Origin: Croceicoccus sp. Ery15
GTDB taxonomy: Bacteria > Pseudomonadota > Alphaproteobacteria > Sphingomonadales > Sphingomonadaceae
DNA length: 64,000 bases
Direction: 5' to 3'
NCBI RefSeq assembly: GCF_020985305.1
Contig: NZ_CP087588.1
Coordinates: 310,001-374,000 of the forward strand
Part shown: positions 1-9,687 of the stretch, in pieces
Position numbering within the stretch: position 1 is the stretch's first letter
Layout of the letters: each line of letters begins with the position of its first letter
Notes under the pieces: generated by a model
What the model saw: only the letters and a program-made list of their open reading frames with translations
The model's database searches: none
What the model was told of the DNA's origin: nothing
Made by a program: the position numbers and the translations under genes

Positions 1-1
1 C

Positions 2-1393
2 AATCCCTCGACCGGCAAGGTGCTGACCAAGATTCAGGCCGGCAACGCCAAGGATATCGAACGCGCGATTGCCGCCGCTAAGGCGGCGTTTCCCAAGTGG
101 TCGCAGAGCCTGCCCGGCGAGCGCCAAGAAATCCTGATCGAGGTTGCGCGTCGTCTGAAGGCACGCCATTCGCACTATGCCACCCTCGAAACTCTCAACA
201 ACGGCAAGCCGATGCGCGAATCGATGTATTTCGATATGCCGCAGGCAATTGGCCAGTTCGAACTGTTCGCTGGTGCAGCTTATGGCCTGCATGGCCAGAC
301 GCTCGATTATCCCGACGCGATCGGCATCGTCCACCGCGAACCGCTCGGCGTCTGCGCGCAGATTATCCCATGGAACGTGCCGATGTTGATGATGGCGTGC
401 AAGATCGCGCCCGCGCTGGCCTCGGGCAACACTGTCGTTCTGAAGCCGGCCGAAACGGTCTGCCTTTCGGTGATTGAATTCTTCGTGGAAATGGCTGATC
501 TGTTGCCGCCGGGTGTGATCAACGTCGTCACCGGCTATGGCGCGGATGTGGGCGAGGCGCTGGTCACCAGCCCCGATGTCGCCAAGGTCGCCTTCACCGG
601 GTCAGTAGCGACTGCGCGCCGGATCATCCAGTACGCCTCGGCCAACATCATCCCGCAGACGCTCGAACTCGGCGGCAAGTCTGCACATATCGTTTGCGGC
701 GATGCCGATATCGACGCGGCGGTGGAAAGCGCTACCATGTCGACCGTGCTCAACAAGGGTGAGGTCTGTCTGGCCGGTTCGCGCCTGTTCCTGCACCAGT
801 CGATCCAGGACGAGTTCCTGGCCAAGTTCAAAACCGCACTTGAAGGCGTCCGCCAGGGCGATCCCCTCGATATGGCAACCCAGCTGGGTGCCCAGGCGTC
901 GAAGATGCAGTTCGACAAGGTAGAAAGCTACCTGCGCCTCGCAACCGAGGAAGGGGCCGAAGTTTTGACCGGCGGCAGCCGCGCCGATGCTGCAAATCTG
1001 GCGGGTGGCAACTTCATCAAGCCGACGGTGTTCACCAATGTGAAGAACACAATGCGCATCGCGCAGGAGGAGATCTTCGGGCCGGTGACCAGTGTCATCA
1101 GCTGGAACGACGAAGCCGACATGATGCAGCAGGCCAATGCCACCACCTACGGCCTGGCCGGCGGCGTGTGGACCAAGGATCTTGCCCGCGCCCACCGGAT
1201 CGCGCGCCAGCTTGAAACCGGCACGGTCTGGATCAACCGCTACTACAACCTCAAGGCCAACATGCCGCTGGGCGGTTACAAGCAGAGCGGCTTCGGGCGT
1301 GAATTCAGCCATGAAGTGCTGAATCACTACACCCAGACCAAGTCGGTGGTGGTCAACCTTCAGGAAGGCCGCGTCGGGATGTTCGATCAGTGA
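2..1393 (+). CDS. NAD(P)-dependent aldehyde dehydrogenase (5' end outside window)
   Basis: Class I/II aldehyde dehydrogenase that oxidises an aldehyde to a carboxylate. The frame is open from base 2 and the upstream residues [10 protein letters not shown] match the family's usual early segment, so the GTG at 20 is not the true start and the N-terminus lies outside the window. Counting from that GTG, the catalytic Glu is E216 in ELGGKS and the nucleophilic Cys is C250 in GEVCLAG, 34 residues apart as in the family. The C-terminal part has EEIFGPV and the usual [11 protein letters not shown]. It is followed 31 bp later by a dihydrodiol dehydrogenase on the same strand. Beside a XylM/XylA-type monooxygenase it could oxidise an aromatic aldehyde, which is an inference from context. 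Confidence 0.93.
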   Translation, partial: NPSTGKVLTKIQAGNAKDIERAIAAAKAAFPKWSQSLPGERQEILIEVARRLKARHSHYATLETLNNGKPMRESMYFDMPQAIGQFELFAGAAYGLHGQTLDYPDAIGIVHREPLGVCAQIIPWNVPMLMMACKIAPALASGNTVVLKPAETVCLSVIEFFVEMADLLPPGVINVVTGYGADVGEALVTSPDVAKVAFTGSVATARRIIQYASANIIPQTLELGGKSAHIVCGDADIDAAVESATMSTVLNKGEVCLAGSRLFLHQSIQDEFLAKFKTALEGVRQGDPLDMATQLGAQASKMQFDKVESYLRLATEEGAEVLTGGSRADAANLAGGNFIKPTVFTNVKNTMRIAQEEIFGPVTSVISWNDEADMMQQANATTYGLAGGVWTKDLARAHRIARQLETGTVWINRYYNLKANMPLGGYKQSGFGREFSHEVLNHYTQTKSVVVNLQEGRVGMFDQ

Positions 1394-1424
1394 TCGAGAA
1401 CCCGCGATCTTCGGGAGGAACGAT

Positions 1425-2225
1425 GTGACTGCAAGGCTTGAAGGACAAGTGGCGCTGCTAACCGGCGGCGCCACCGGGATCGGTGAGGCGGTCGTCGCGC
1501 GCTTTATCGAAGAAGGCGCCAAGGTTGGCGTCCTGGTCAGGGATGCCGCCCAGGCCGACTTGGTGCGTACGCGGCATGGCAACGCAGTAGTCGTGATTGA
1601 GGGCGATGTCCGCAATTATGTCGACAACGAAAAGGCGGTCGTCGCAACCGTGGCCGCGTTCGGCAAGCTTGACGTGTTCGTCGGCAATGTCGGGATCTGG
1701 GATTTTATGACCCCGCTTGCGGACATGGAACCCGAAAAGCTCTCGGAAACGCTGGACGAGATCTTCGGCGTCAACGTAAAAGGCTACTTCCTTGGTGCCC
1801 GTGCCGCAATTCCGGAGTTGCGTAAGACCAAGGGCAGCATCATCTTTACTGCCTCGACTTCAAGCTTCTACACCGGCGGTGGCGGTACGCCCTATGTGGC
1901 GTCGAAGCACGCCGTGCTGGGCCTGATCCGCCAGCTCGCCTGGGAACTAACCCCCGACGTCAGGGTCAACGGCGTGGCGCCAGGCGGCACCCGAACGCCG
2001 CTGGGCGGTACCCATGTGGGCGGAACAGCCGATGTTCACATGGAAGATATGGAAGGGCTCGACGCGATGATTGCCGGGATGACGCCGCTCGCGCGGATCG
2101 CCGAACCGGATGATCACTCCGGCCTCTATGCCTTGCTGGCCTCGCGTCGGGACTCGGCCTACATGACAGGAACGGTTTTGCTCAGCGACGGTGGAATCGG
2201 CATTGGCAAACGCCCCGGAAGCTGA
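1425..2225 (+). CDS. cis-dihydrodiol dehydrogenase, SDR family (BphB-like)
   Basis: A 266-residue short-chain dehydrogenase that resembles cis-2,3-dihydrobiphenyl-2,3-diol dehydrogenases, which rearomatise Rieske dioxygenase products to catechols with NAD+. The nucleotide motif TGGATGIG is at residues 13-20 and the catalytic set is S144, Y157 (YVASK) and K161. The segment GNVGIWDF and the later [11 protein letters not shown] fit BphB-type proteins better than generic SDRs. The start is GTG, because the overlapping ATG two bases upstream runs straight into TGA. An AGGAACG site lies just upstream. It sits 31 bp after the aldehyde dehydrogenase and ends before a convergent terminator. The ring substrate is not known. 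Confidence 0.88.
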   Translation: MTARLEGQVALLTGGATGIGEAVVARFIEEGAKVGVLVRDAAQADLVRTRHGNAVVVIEGDVRNYVDNEKAVVATVAAFGKLDVFVGNVGIWDFMTPLADMEPEKLSETLDEIFGVNVKGYFLGARAAIPELRKTKGSIIFTASTSSFYTGGGGTPYVASKHAVLGLIRQLAWELTPDVRVNGVAPGGTRTPLGGTHVGGTADVHMEDMEGLDAMIAGMTPLARIAEPDDHSGLYALLASRRDSAYMTGTVLLSDGGIGIGKRPGS

Positions 2226-2252
2226 AGCGGCTTAGATCTCTCCACCCTTGGC

Positions 2253-2285
2253 GGGTGCTCGCTTCGTCGAGCGCCCGTCCTTTTT
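2253..2285. terminator. Intrinsic terminator between convergent genes
   Basis: Stem GGGTGCTCG / CGAGCGCCC (one G-U pair) with a 6-base loop, then GTCC and five T. It lies between the + strand SDR stop and the stop of the minus-strand reductase gene. The T-tract favours termination of the + strand transcript. Confidence 0.75.
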
Positions 2286-3324
2286 ACGTGCGATTGCTGC
2301 GATCGAGAAAGCGGTCAGCCGAAATGGCCGAACGTGAGATGCCGGCGGCGAGCAATTGCGCTTCGGCAAAGTCGATCATCGCCGGTGGGCCACACAGATA
2401 GGCTTCGTGCGCCGCCAGATCTGCAACGCCCGCAATCTGCTCGGTGATCAGCCCACGCGCCCCTGCCCAGTCGCTGTCTGGCTCTTCATCCGACAAGGCC
2501 GGGACGAATTCGAAAGGGGCCATCCAGCGTTGACGAAGGGCCGCAATTTTGTCGAGGGCATAGAGATTGGACTGACGGCGCGCACCGTACAGCAGGTGCA
2601 CCGCCCGGTCTGCGCCCCGGTCAAGCGCCTGCTCCAGAATCGAGATAATCGGCGCTAGACCACTACCCCCGGCGATGCAAAGAATGGGGGCAGTGCTGTC
2701 CTTGAGAGCGAATTGCCCATAGGGGGCGGCAACCTTCAGCTCCATTCCGGTGCGATCGGTGCAGAACAGCCAGTCGGTAAATGCGCCGCCCGGAACGTGC
2801 CGGATGTGAAAATGCAGTTGCTGGGTGGGGCCGCCAACCGTCGCGAAGGCGAATGAATAACTGCGTGCACCTTCGATGCCGGGAGCGGTCAGATCAGCGT
2901 ATTGTCCGGGAGTGAAGGCCAGTGGCCGATCCAGTTCGATGGTCAGCCCGATGATATCCTCGCACAGCCGTTGTGCAGCGACGATGGTGCCGCGATATGT
3001 AGCAATGGCGATCCCTTGCGAGAGTGGCGCATCAACCGCGATTGTCAGATCCGAGCGCGGAATGGCCTGGCAGGCGAGGCGAAAGCCGCTGCGCAGTTCG
3101 TCGCCCTCAAGTGCAAGGGCCGACGGGCTCAATTCGCCGATCTTGCCAGACACGAGCTTGAACTTGCAGGTACCGCACGAGCCGACCTTGCAATCGTGCG
3201 GCATGGCCAAACCCGCGTCCAGCATCGCTTCAAGAAGTGTCTTGCCCGCCGGTATGTCTAGCGTGGTCGGCGATCCTTCCACGGTTACGGTGTTCATCTT
3301 GGATTTGCGCAGGAAAGAAAACAT
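2284..3324 (-). CDS. XylA-like monooxygenase electron-transfer reductase (2Fe-2S / FAD / NAD)
   Basis: A 346-residue reductase that passes electrons from NADH through FAD and a plant-type 2Fe-2S centre to a membrane hydroxylase. The N-terminal ferredoxin domain has cluster cysteines C45, C50, C53 and C85. The FAD-binding RSYSF motif is at 154-158 and the NAD domain has AGGSGLAP near 218-225. This domain order and length match XylA of xylene monooxygenase and related p-cymene monooxygenase reductases. It lies 82 bp downstream of a XylM-like hydroxylase on the same strand, so the pair should form one enzyme. A second in-frame ATG at 3297 is an alternative start. Because it carries its own ferredoxin domain, it need not serve the Rieske enzymes nearby. 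Confidence 0.9.
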   Translation of the reverse strand: MFSFLRKSKMNTVTVEGSPTTLDIPAGKTLLEAMLDAGLAMPHDCKVGSCGTCKFKLVSGKIGELSPSALALEGDELRSGFRLACQAIPRSDLTIAVDAPLSQGIAIATYRGTIVAAQRLCEDIIGLTIELDRPLAFTPGQYADLTAPGIEGARSYSFAFATVGGPTQQLHFHIRHVPGGAFTDWLFCTDRTGMELKVAAPYGQFALKDSTAPILCIAGGSGLAPIISILEQALDRGADRAVHLLYGARRQSNLYALDKIAALRQRWMAPFEFVPALSDEEPDSDWAGARGLITEQIAGVADLAAHEAYLCGPPAMIDFAEAQLLAAGISRSAISADRFLDRSNRT

Positions 3325-3406
3325 TGTCGGGTTTGTCCGAAATGGGCGGGCGGAATCCGCAGTTGCGGATTGTCGCCCGAATGAGGGTGGACGATTGGCC
3401 TGGCGT

Positions 3407-4477
3407 TCAAGTGCTGGCCAGCCAGCGCGGCCAACCAGCCTGTGCGTTGGCCTGATCCGCCAGCTTGCGTTCGCCGGGGGTGGCGAAACATTCGTCCCAG
3501 TCCTTGAGGCGCGGTTGCGCGATGAAGCGGAACCAGACCGGCGGGATCAGTCCGGCGGCGAAGCACAGGAACAGTGAGGGCATCTGCGGTGCCTGCGGTT
3601 CGGGCTTCAGCGCATAGAAGGGGATATGCCCGTCAAGGTGATGGTTGATGTGGTTTGTGATTTCCGCACCGATCGGCCGGACGATCGCTCCGAGATGGTT
3701 CCAGGCGTGATGGAGCTCGATCGGCGCCCCTTCGACCCGGATCAGGCCATAGTGCTGGAAATAATTGAACCCTTCCACGAACATCTTTGCCAAAAGCATG
3801 GCACCGATGGCAGTCAACGCAGCGGCAAGCCCCGCCGTCAGACCCACATAGGCGACAATGCCGCCCGAAAGCAGCGGAAACAACCACATCACATTCCGCC
3901 AACCGAGCCGAGGATGGCCCAGCTTGCCGAGGATTTCGACCGTCTTCTCCCATGAGTCCTTGTAAGAACCCCAGGTCGCCTGGAACACGAAGCTGTAGAT
4001 GGTCTGCCCGCGCCGAGGGGTATCGCTTTCCTTTGCCGTGTCGAGATGTACGTGGTGGGTGACGATATGGGCGATATCGCGATTGGGGTCGCCGTAGAAT
4101 GCACTCAGACACTTGGCGACATAGCGTGGAAACCAGTGGCGGCGGTGCATCAGCTCGTGCGCTACCGGCAGGGTCGGCACCGCCGAGAGCCAGCCCAGGC
4201 TGAGCAGCGATCCGGCCAGTTGCCAGCTTGAATTGTCGGCGCCGGTGATCGGGTTGATCGCGGTCGCAACCGATCGGGCAAAGGCCCAGACGAGCAGGAT
4301 CATCAGGGGCAGTTGCAGGTACATCGCGATGTCACCGAGCATGGCGGCGCCCTTCGCGCGGACTTTGTGATCGGGCGGCAGCAGCAGGTCCAGAGCCATT
4401 AGAACCGGGAATGTAGCCGCGCCCAGCCAGACGTAGCTACCGCCGAGCATGAATCCGATAACGCCCGCCAAGGTCAT
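3407..4477 (-). CDS. XylM/AlkB-like membrane hydroxylase subunit
   Basis: A 356-residue integral membrane di-iron hydroxylase of the fatty-acid desaturase/AlkB superfamily. It oxidises methyl groups of alkyl-aromatics or alkanes to alcohols. The histidine boxes are HELMH at 107-111, HIVTHH at 137-142 and NHINHH at 275-280, with FNYFQHYGL at 237-245. Hydrophobic segments occupy about 1-30, 45-70, 88-105 and 200-235. The length, histidine spacing and neighbouring XylA-type reductase favour xylene or p-cymene monooxygenase over alkane hydroxylase, which is longer and uses rubredoxin. The gene follows the receptor pseudogene on the same strand. Confidence 0.9.
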   Translation of the reverse strand: MTLAGVIGFMLGGSYVWLGAATFPVLMALDLLLPPDHKVRAKGAAMLGDIAMYLQLPLMILLVWAFARSVATAINPITGADNSSWQLAGSLLSLGWLSAVPTLPVAHELMHRRHWFPRYVAKCLSAFYGDPNRDIAHIVTHHVHLDTAKESDTPRRGQTIYSFVFQATWGSYKDSWEKTVEILGKLGHPRLGWRNVMWLFPLLSGGIVAYVGLTAGLAAALTAIGAMLLAKMFVEGFNYFQHYGLIRVEGAPIELHHAWNHLGAIVRPIGAEITNHINHHLDGHIPFYALKPEPQAPQMPSLFLCFAAGLIPPVWFRFIAQPRLKDWDECFATPGERKLADQANAQAGWPRWLAST

Positions 4478-4561
4478 GACTGGGATGAGAAAATAGCGTA
4501 GTCCGTCCTTCGGATTTCTCCCGAGTTATTTTGCTCTGGCCTTGACCGTCGAGGCAAGGGT

Positions 4562-4587
4562 GAGGGCGGCGGCGGTGCGCCGCCCTC
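4562..4587. terminator. GC-rich hairpin after the TonB receptor gene
   Basis: Perfect stem GAGGGCGGC / GCCGCCCTC just beyond the receptor stop codon. There is no strong T-run on the minus strand, so it may be a weak terminator or an mRNA-stabilising hairpin. Confidence 0.45.
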
Positions 4588-4599
4588 GGGTATAGGGTC

Positions 4600-7145
4600 T
4601 TAGTATTTGTAGGCGAGCTTCAGGAACCACTCGCGCGGACGCGAGAAGCTTGCGGTGGCGGCGCCGCCGATGTCGAGATCGACGTACCCGCCTTGGATGT
4701 ATCGTTTATCGGTCAAGTTGGTGACGCCGCCAGTCACGGTGAAGTGATCGCTCTTCTCGGTGAACGAAGCACTGGCGCCGAACACGCTATATGCTGGCTG
4801 AAACAATTGCGGGCTATTTACCGCATCCTTAAAGGTGTCGCTTTGATACGACCAGTCACCACGAAGCGTCAGTTTGCCGGCTTGCCCTTCATAGACATCC
4901 GCATTGATAGCTGCCGAAGCTGCCCATTTGGGTACGAAAGCAAATTTCGAATCCGTGGTGACGGGGGCGGCTGATAAGTCGATGTCGGTGTAATAGGCAT
5001 CCAGATAACCTACACCAAAGGTCAACTGAACCTGATCGATTGGAGCCGCTTCGCCCTCGACCTCAAATCCCTTGATCCGGCCGGCACCGGCGTTGCGAAC
5101 CTTCGGAGCGATCCCTTCGTTCACAGTGATCTGCATGTCGCTGTAATCGGAAAGGAACGCCGCGATGTTCAGGCGCAGGCGCCGGTTGAACAGTTCGTTC
5201 TTCAGGCCGATTTCGTAGGATTCGACGAATTCCGGCGTGAACGAGGGGGTCGCGATTTCAGCCGGGAAGATGCGCTGGCTGAACCCGCCGTTCTTGAAGC
5301 CTTTCGAATAGGACGCATAGATCAGCGAATTGTCGGTTATCTTGTAGTCCGCCGAGATCGCCGGGGTCCACTCCTTGGCCTTGGCCGAAACCTCGATGGC
5401 CGGCATCGTGTGGTTGCCGCCCGGGTTGGTCGCCGAAGGCGTGCAGTTCGGTAGCGGGAAACCGGCCAGCGGGCCTGACGGGAACAGGTTGGCCGCCGGG
5501 TTTGCCTGTCCGACGAGGCACTGGCTGAACGCGACGAATGCGCCCTGCGGATAGACCGATGCCAGCACTGGATCGAGTTGCGAGCGGTCGTTGAAGATCG
5601 TCTGCACAGACGGGTCGAACCGCTTGGTCTCGTTAGTGTAGCGGATGCCCGGCGTGATCGAGAACCGGTCGGTCAAATTGAAGGTGGCCTTCAGGTATGA
5701 GGCATAGCTGTCGTTGTCGATGTCGCCGCCACTAAAGAACTGGGCAAACCCGAATTCCATCGGGGTGTAGTCAGTGCCCTTTTCCTTGAGATAATAGCCG
5801 CCCAGAACGAACTTCACCCGGCCAGCCATCAGGCTTCCGGTAAACTGCAGTTCCTGCGAGGCCTGCCACACATCGATATCGCTCGCGATCCGCAGGATCG
5901 TATGCGGAGTGCCGTCGAAATCGTATTCCATGTGCGAAGTCTGGTCGCGGTAGGCCGAAATCGACTTCAGGCTGAAATCGCCGAAATCGTAATCGAGCGT
6001 GAGGTTGGTGCCCCATAGATCGAAGTCCGACCGGTTGACGCCGCCAGCCCAGGTGGTGTCGATGTCGCCAGTGATCCAGCGGGTGCTGGCGCAGGCCGGG
6101 TTGCCGGTCGGCGCAAGGGTACCCGGAACGCCAAACCCGCCCCAAGGTGCTCCGCAGCTGCCATCGGTGACGCGGATCTTGTTCCAAAAATACATCGAGC
6201 TGGGCGCGGCGATCTGGCGGTTGGTGCCCCCAGGGGGGCGCTGTTGGGAATCTCCACAAAACGCAACGGAACCGGCTGGTCTCGCAGTTCGATCAATGAG
6301 ATAGCCGTTTGTTCCTCGCGCCGGATATTGATATCCCCGCTCAGGTTGACGGTCAGCTTGTCGGTCGGCTCCCACTTGAACGCAATGCGTCCGCCGAAGC
6401 TGTCCTTGTTGCCCTGGCGGCCGCCGTCGAACAAACGCTTCTGGTAGCCGTCGCGGGTTTCATAGGAAGCAACCGCGCGCATTGCGAGAGTGTCGCTCAG
6501 CGGCACGTTGATTATGCCCTTGAAATCGGCGCGGTTGAACCGGCCGGTCGCCGCTTCGAGCTTCATGTCGAAATCGTACTGCGGTTCGACCGAATTGACG
6601 ACGATCGCGCCGCCGATGGTGTTCTTGCCGAACAGTGTGCCCTGCGGCCCGCGCAGGACCTGGACGCTCGCAATGTCGGCCATGTCGAGCAGCGCGCCAA
6701 CCGAGCGGGCGACATAGACGCCATCGACATAGACGCCCACGCCCGGGTCGACGGTGATATTGAAATCGGTCTGGCCCACGCCGCGGATGAACGAGGTGAT
6801 CGTGGCGCTGGAACCCGAGATGTTGGCAACCGGCGAGATGTTTACGTTCGGCGCGAATTTTGCGACTTCGGCCACGTTGGTGACCTGGCGTTCCTCGAGC
6901 ATTCCGCCGGTCAACGCGGTGATCGCGACCGGCGTTTCCTGCAGGTTCTCGGCCCGCTTGCGCGCAGTCACGATGATCTCTTCGAGGCCGCCGGTCTGTT
7001 GCTCCTCAGCCTGAGGCTCACTTGTTGCGGCGTCCTGCGCATGCGCCGCCATCGGTGCGAGCCCGATTGATCCGACGATCGCCGAGGCGCTGGTGCGCAG
7101 GACGACCTTCCGGAAATTGAACGATTGGTTTGTCATTGGCGTCAT
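4600..7145 (-). pseudogene. TonB-dependent outer-membrane receptor, frameshifted
   Basis: Two overlapping frames together encode about 848 residues of a TonB-dependent receptor of the kind that imports hydrophobic or aromatic compounds in sphingomonads. The first frame (from 7145) has a signal peptide ending near AHA-QD (residues 34-38), a TonB box region EEIIVTARKR and the plug domain. The second frame (ending at 4600) carries the beta-barrel and finishes in a typical C-terminal aromatic strand (FLKLAYKY). The frames switch in the homopolymers C5 (6227-6231) and G6 (6233-6238), so one base is missing or extra there. It could be a sequencing error or a real lesion. The ATG at 7136 is better spaced from AGGGAGA than the ATG at 7145. 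Confidence 0.85.
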
Positions 7146-7188
7146 TCTCCCTCTTGTTGATGTATTTTTATTTATAAGCGTGGATAGA

Positions 7189-7740
7189 CTAAACGTAGAT
7201 ATTCAGATTCTTGCTCAGCATCACGTTGTGCTTGAGGATCGCACGGCGTTTGACCAGTTGAAAGCTGTTGCCGACCTGGCGCCAGATATCGATACGGTTG
7301 CCGATCAGCGAATCCTCGTCGCGTTCGTTGCGATTGCGATAGGCATAGAAGTCCGAATAGACCCGGAACTCGTCGGCGTTTTCGGTAAGCTCCACCTCGA
7401 CGTTGGTGATGATATGGGTGCAGCGCGTCGCCGGATCCTCCGACCAGGCCGTTCCGGTCTCGAGCCGCGAAAGCCGCTTGAGGATTTCGGGCTTGCTGTC
7501 GTTGTAATAGGCCATCCGGGTCAGGTCGGTCACCTGATCGGTCTTGTCCCGGCGGTAGCGGGTTTCGATTCCCGGCATGTGGTAATGCAGGTCTTCCGCC
7601 AGCATCTCTGCCCAGTCGGCATAGTTCTCGGTGTCGAGCAGGCGCGCTTCGCGATAAAGCGTCTGGGCCAGCGCGTGGGTCAGTTCGAGCGATGCGGCAG
7701 TGCCTTGGCGTGTGCGCTCGAGGGTTGCGGTGTCGGTCAT
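7189..7740 (-). CDS. Rieske aromatic dioxygenase, beta subunit (pair 1)
   Basis: A 183-residue small subunit of a ring-hydroxylating oxygenase with the SnoaL/NTF2-like fold, needed to assemble the alpha3beta3 enzyme. Typical features are LYREARLLDTENYADWAEML near the N-terminus, the central TRCTHIITNVEVE and the final RRAILKHNVMLSKNLNIYV. AGAGGA precedes the ATG by 9 bp. It is 14 bp after its alpha subunit and 43 bp before the receptor gene, so it belongs to the long minus-strand unit. The substrate is unknown. Confidence 0.92.
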   Translation of the reverse strand: MTDTATLERTRQGTAASLELTHALAQTLYREARLLDTENYADWAEMLAEDLHYHMPGIETRYRRDKTDQVTDLTRMAYYNDSKPEILKRLSRLETGTAWSEDPATRCTHIITNVEVELTENADEFRVYSDFYAYRNRNERDEDSLIGNRIDIWRQVGNSFQLVKRRAILKHNVMLSKNLNIYV

Positions 7741-7754
7741 GGTTGTGATTCCTC

Positions 7755-9122
7755 TCAGAGCGCGAACAGGCCGGGCAGGTCGCGGGTTTCGGCCACGTTG
7801 CCAAGCCTCGGTTCGGGGCGTGTCGGCATCTTACCGAACTCGTCATGGGTCATCATGTCGAGCCAGCGCTGGTAGAAGCCGCGCTGGTTGGCGTCGTTGT
7901 ACTGGCCGCGATAGACGATGCCCGGCAGGGTATCATGTTCGATCTGGCGGCCGATGCCGCAGCGATAGTGCAGGCGCTCGTGCCTGGTGACGACTCCGCG
8001 GTTGACGGTGGTGCAGTTTTCCCAGTTCTCCCCGTCATCCATCTCGAAGGTGCCACCGGGGCCGAAGGTCTGCATGACGCCCTTGGTGACTTCTTCCTTG
8101 ATGTCATCAGGCATGTTCTTGTTGACGATCACCCAGGTCTTCAATTCGAACTGCATCGGTCCCTTGGGCTGCCATTGGCGGAAGGTGGAGATGCCGGGCA
8201 GGAACGAGACATTGGGGAAGATTGAGGCCGAGGCGACCGAGCCGAAGATCTTGGAGCGCATCTCGCCCAGGCGTTCAGCCATCTTGGGGCGGATCTTGTT
8301 GTAATAGTCCATGACCTTTGGACGGCCGAGCAGGACGAGATCGCCAACGCCCTCGGTGCCGAATTCCCAGCCGTGACCGTTCACGCTGGCATGATAGGAG
8401 TATTCCATGTCGATCGGCGGGAAGGGCATGCCATCGTTCATCGAACGGCAGCCGGAATCGTGCGTCCAGCCGGCGTGGTAAGCATCGCCGATGAAGTTCT
8501 CGACCCCGAACTTCCAGTTCGCGCTCATCACCGATTTGATGCAGCCGCCAATGAATTCGGTGCCGCCTTCCTCGTTGTCGAGGATCATGTCGAGATACCA
8601 GCGGAAATCGCCCAACCATGCCTCCAGGCTCGGCGCATCGCCGTTGAAGGTGGCGAACACCAGGCCCTTGTAGCTGCTGACCTTGGCGACGTTCTTGAGG
8701 CCATGGTTCTTGAAGTCGATATCGCCATTGTCGTAGCAATATTCCTCGTGCATGCCTTTGAGGTCGCCTGCGGTGTCAAAGGCCCAGCCGTGGTAATTGC
8801 AGACGAACCGACGAGTGTTGCCGGCATCGGCGAAGCAGACCTTGTTGCCGCGGTGCGGGCAGGAATTGAGCATGACCCGGATCGAACCATCGGCCTGACG
8901 CGCGACGATCACCGCGTCTTCGCCCATATGGGTGGTCAGGAAATCTCCGGCCTTGGGGATCTGGCTTTCGTGGGCGACGAACAGCCACGACCGGGCGAAG
9001 ATCCGGTAAAGCTCTTCCTCATAAATATCGGCGTCGGAAAAGATCCGCCGGTCGAGCCAGCCTTCCTTGAGGTCCATGTAGCGTGAATAATCCGGCTCGC
9101 GGCCGATCCGTTCGAAGCGCAT
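7755..9122 (-). CDS. Rieske aromatic dioxygenase, alpha subunit (pair 1)
   Basis: A 455-residue catalytic subunit of a ring-hydroxylating dioxygenase. The Rieske 2Fe-2S ligands are C88, H90, C108 and H111. The mononuclear iron site is in DAYHAGWTH, with D213, H216 and H221. The length is normal for naphthalene/biphenyl-type alpha subunits. GGGAGG lies 7 bp before the ATG. It is followed directly by its beta subunit and preceded by a second, related alpha/beta pair, so this cluster carries two parallel oxygenases. The sequence does not reveal the ring substrate. An electron-donor ferredoxin is not encoded nearby. Confidence 0.94.
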   Translation of the reverse strand: MRFERIGREPDYSRYMDLKEGWLDRRIFSDADIYEEELYRIFARSWLFVAHESQIPKAGDFLTTHMGEDAVIVARQADGSIRVMLNSCPHRGNKVCFADAGNTRRFVCNYHGWAFDTAGDLKGMHEEYCYDNGDIDFKNHGLKNVAKVSSYKGLVFATFNGDAPSLEAWLGDFRWYLDMILDNEEGGTEFIGGCIKSVMSANWKFGVENFIGDAYHAGWTHDSGCRSMNDGMPFPPIDMEYSYHASVNGHGWEFGTEGVGDLVLLGRPKVMDYYNKIRPKMAERLGEMRSKIFGSVASASIFPNVSFLPGISTFRQWQPKGPMQFELKTWVIVNKNMPDDIKEEVTKGVMQTFGPGGTFEMDDGENWENCTTVNRGVVTRHERLHYRCGIGRQIEHDTLPGIVYRGQYNDANQRGFYQRWLDMMTHDEFGKMPTRPEPRLGNVAETRDLPGLFAL

Positions 9123-9159
9123 GGTTTAACCTCCCAATTGTGATGTTTGAAATTGCAGT

Positions 9160-9687
9160 TCAGAAGAAGGCGTTGAGATTGCTGTCGGGCAGCACGGAAT
9201 GGTCGAGCACGATGTCGCGCGCCGCGAGCAGCCAGGCCTGGCCTTCGCCGCGCCACAGGTCGGTGCGCGCGGCGGTGAGCACGCGGGTGGTGCCGTCGAT
9301 CCGGTTGCGGTGCATGATCAGCACCGAATGGACCCGCACCTCGTTCTCCGCAGGTCTGGCCACTACCTCGACGTTGGAGATGGCGCGGCGAATGAAGTTG
9401 GGCGGGTCTTCGGCCCAAACGAAGCCGGATTTCAAGCGATCCACCCGCAGCTTGAGACGGCCAAGATCCTCGTTGAAGATCACGCCCGGGCCGACCGGCA
9501 AGGGGGGCGAACGATCCGCACGAAACCGGCGGCTCTTCAATTCCATGCGATAGCAGATGTCTTCGTTCAGCATGGCCAGCCAGCCGTCGAAGTCTTCATT
9601 GTCGAGCAGCCGCGCCTCGCAGTGGAGCGCCTGGGTGACCGCGACGATTACCTCGACCGGGGGAGGCGACAGGGGCCGGTCAAGCAT
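9160..9687 (-). CDS. Rieske aromatic dioxygenase, beta subunit (pair 2)
   Basis: A 175-residue small subunit of the SnoaL-like fold, similar in plan to the beta subunit at 7189 (HCEARLLDNEDFDGWLAMLN near the N-terminus, ending SVLPDSNLNAFF). The ATG overlaps the end of its alpha gene by 8 bp and has AGGAGG six bases upstream, so translation is probably coupled. Its partner alpha gene is 5'-truncated, which leaves open whether this subunit is still produced. Confidence 0.92.
   Translation of the reverse strand: MLDRPLSPPPVEVIVAVTQALHCEARLLDNEDFDGWLAMLNEDICYRMELKSRRFRADRSPPLPVGPGVIFNEDLGRLKLRVDRLKSGFVWAEDPPNFIRRAISNVEVVARPAENEVRVHSVLIMHRNRIDGTTRVLTAARTDLWRGEGQAWLLAARDIVLDHSVLPDSNLNAFF

Noticed and set aside
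602..1615. A 337-codon minus-strand frame across the aldehyde dehydrogenase
   Set aside because: Antisense shadow of a conserved gene with catalytic motifs in the sense frame.
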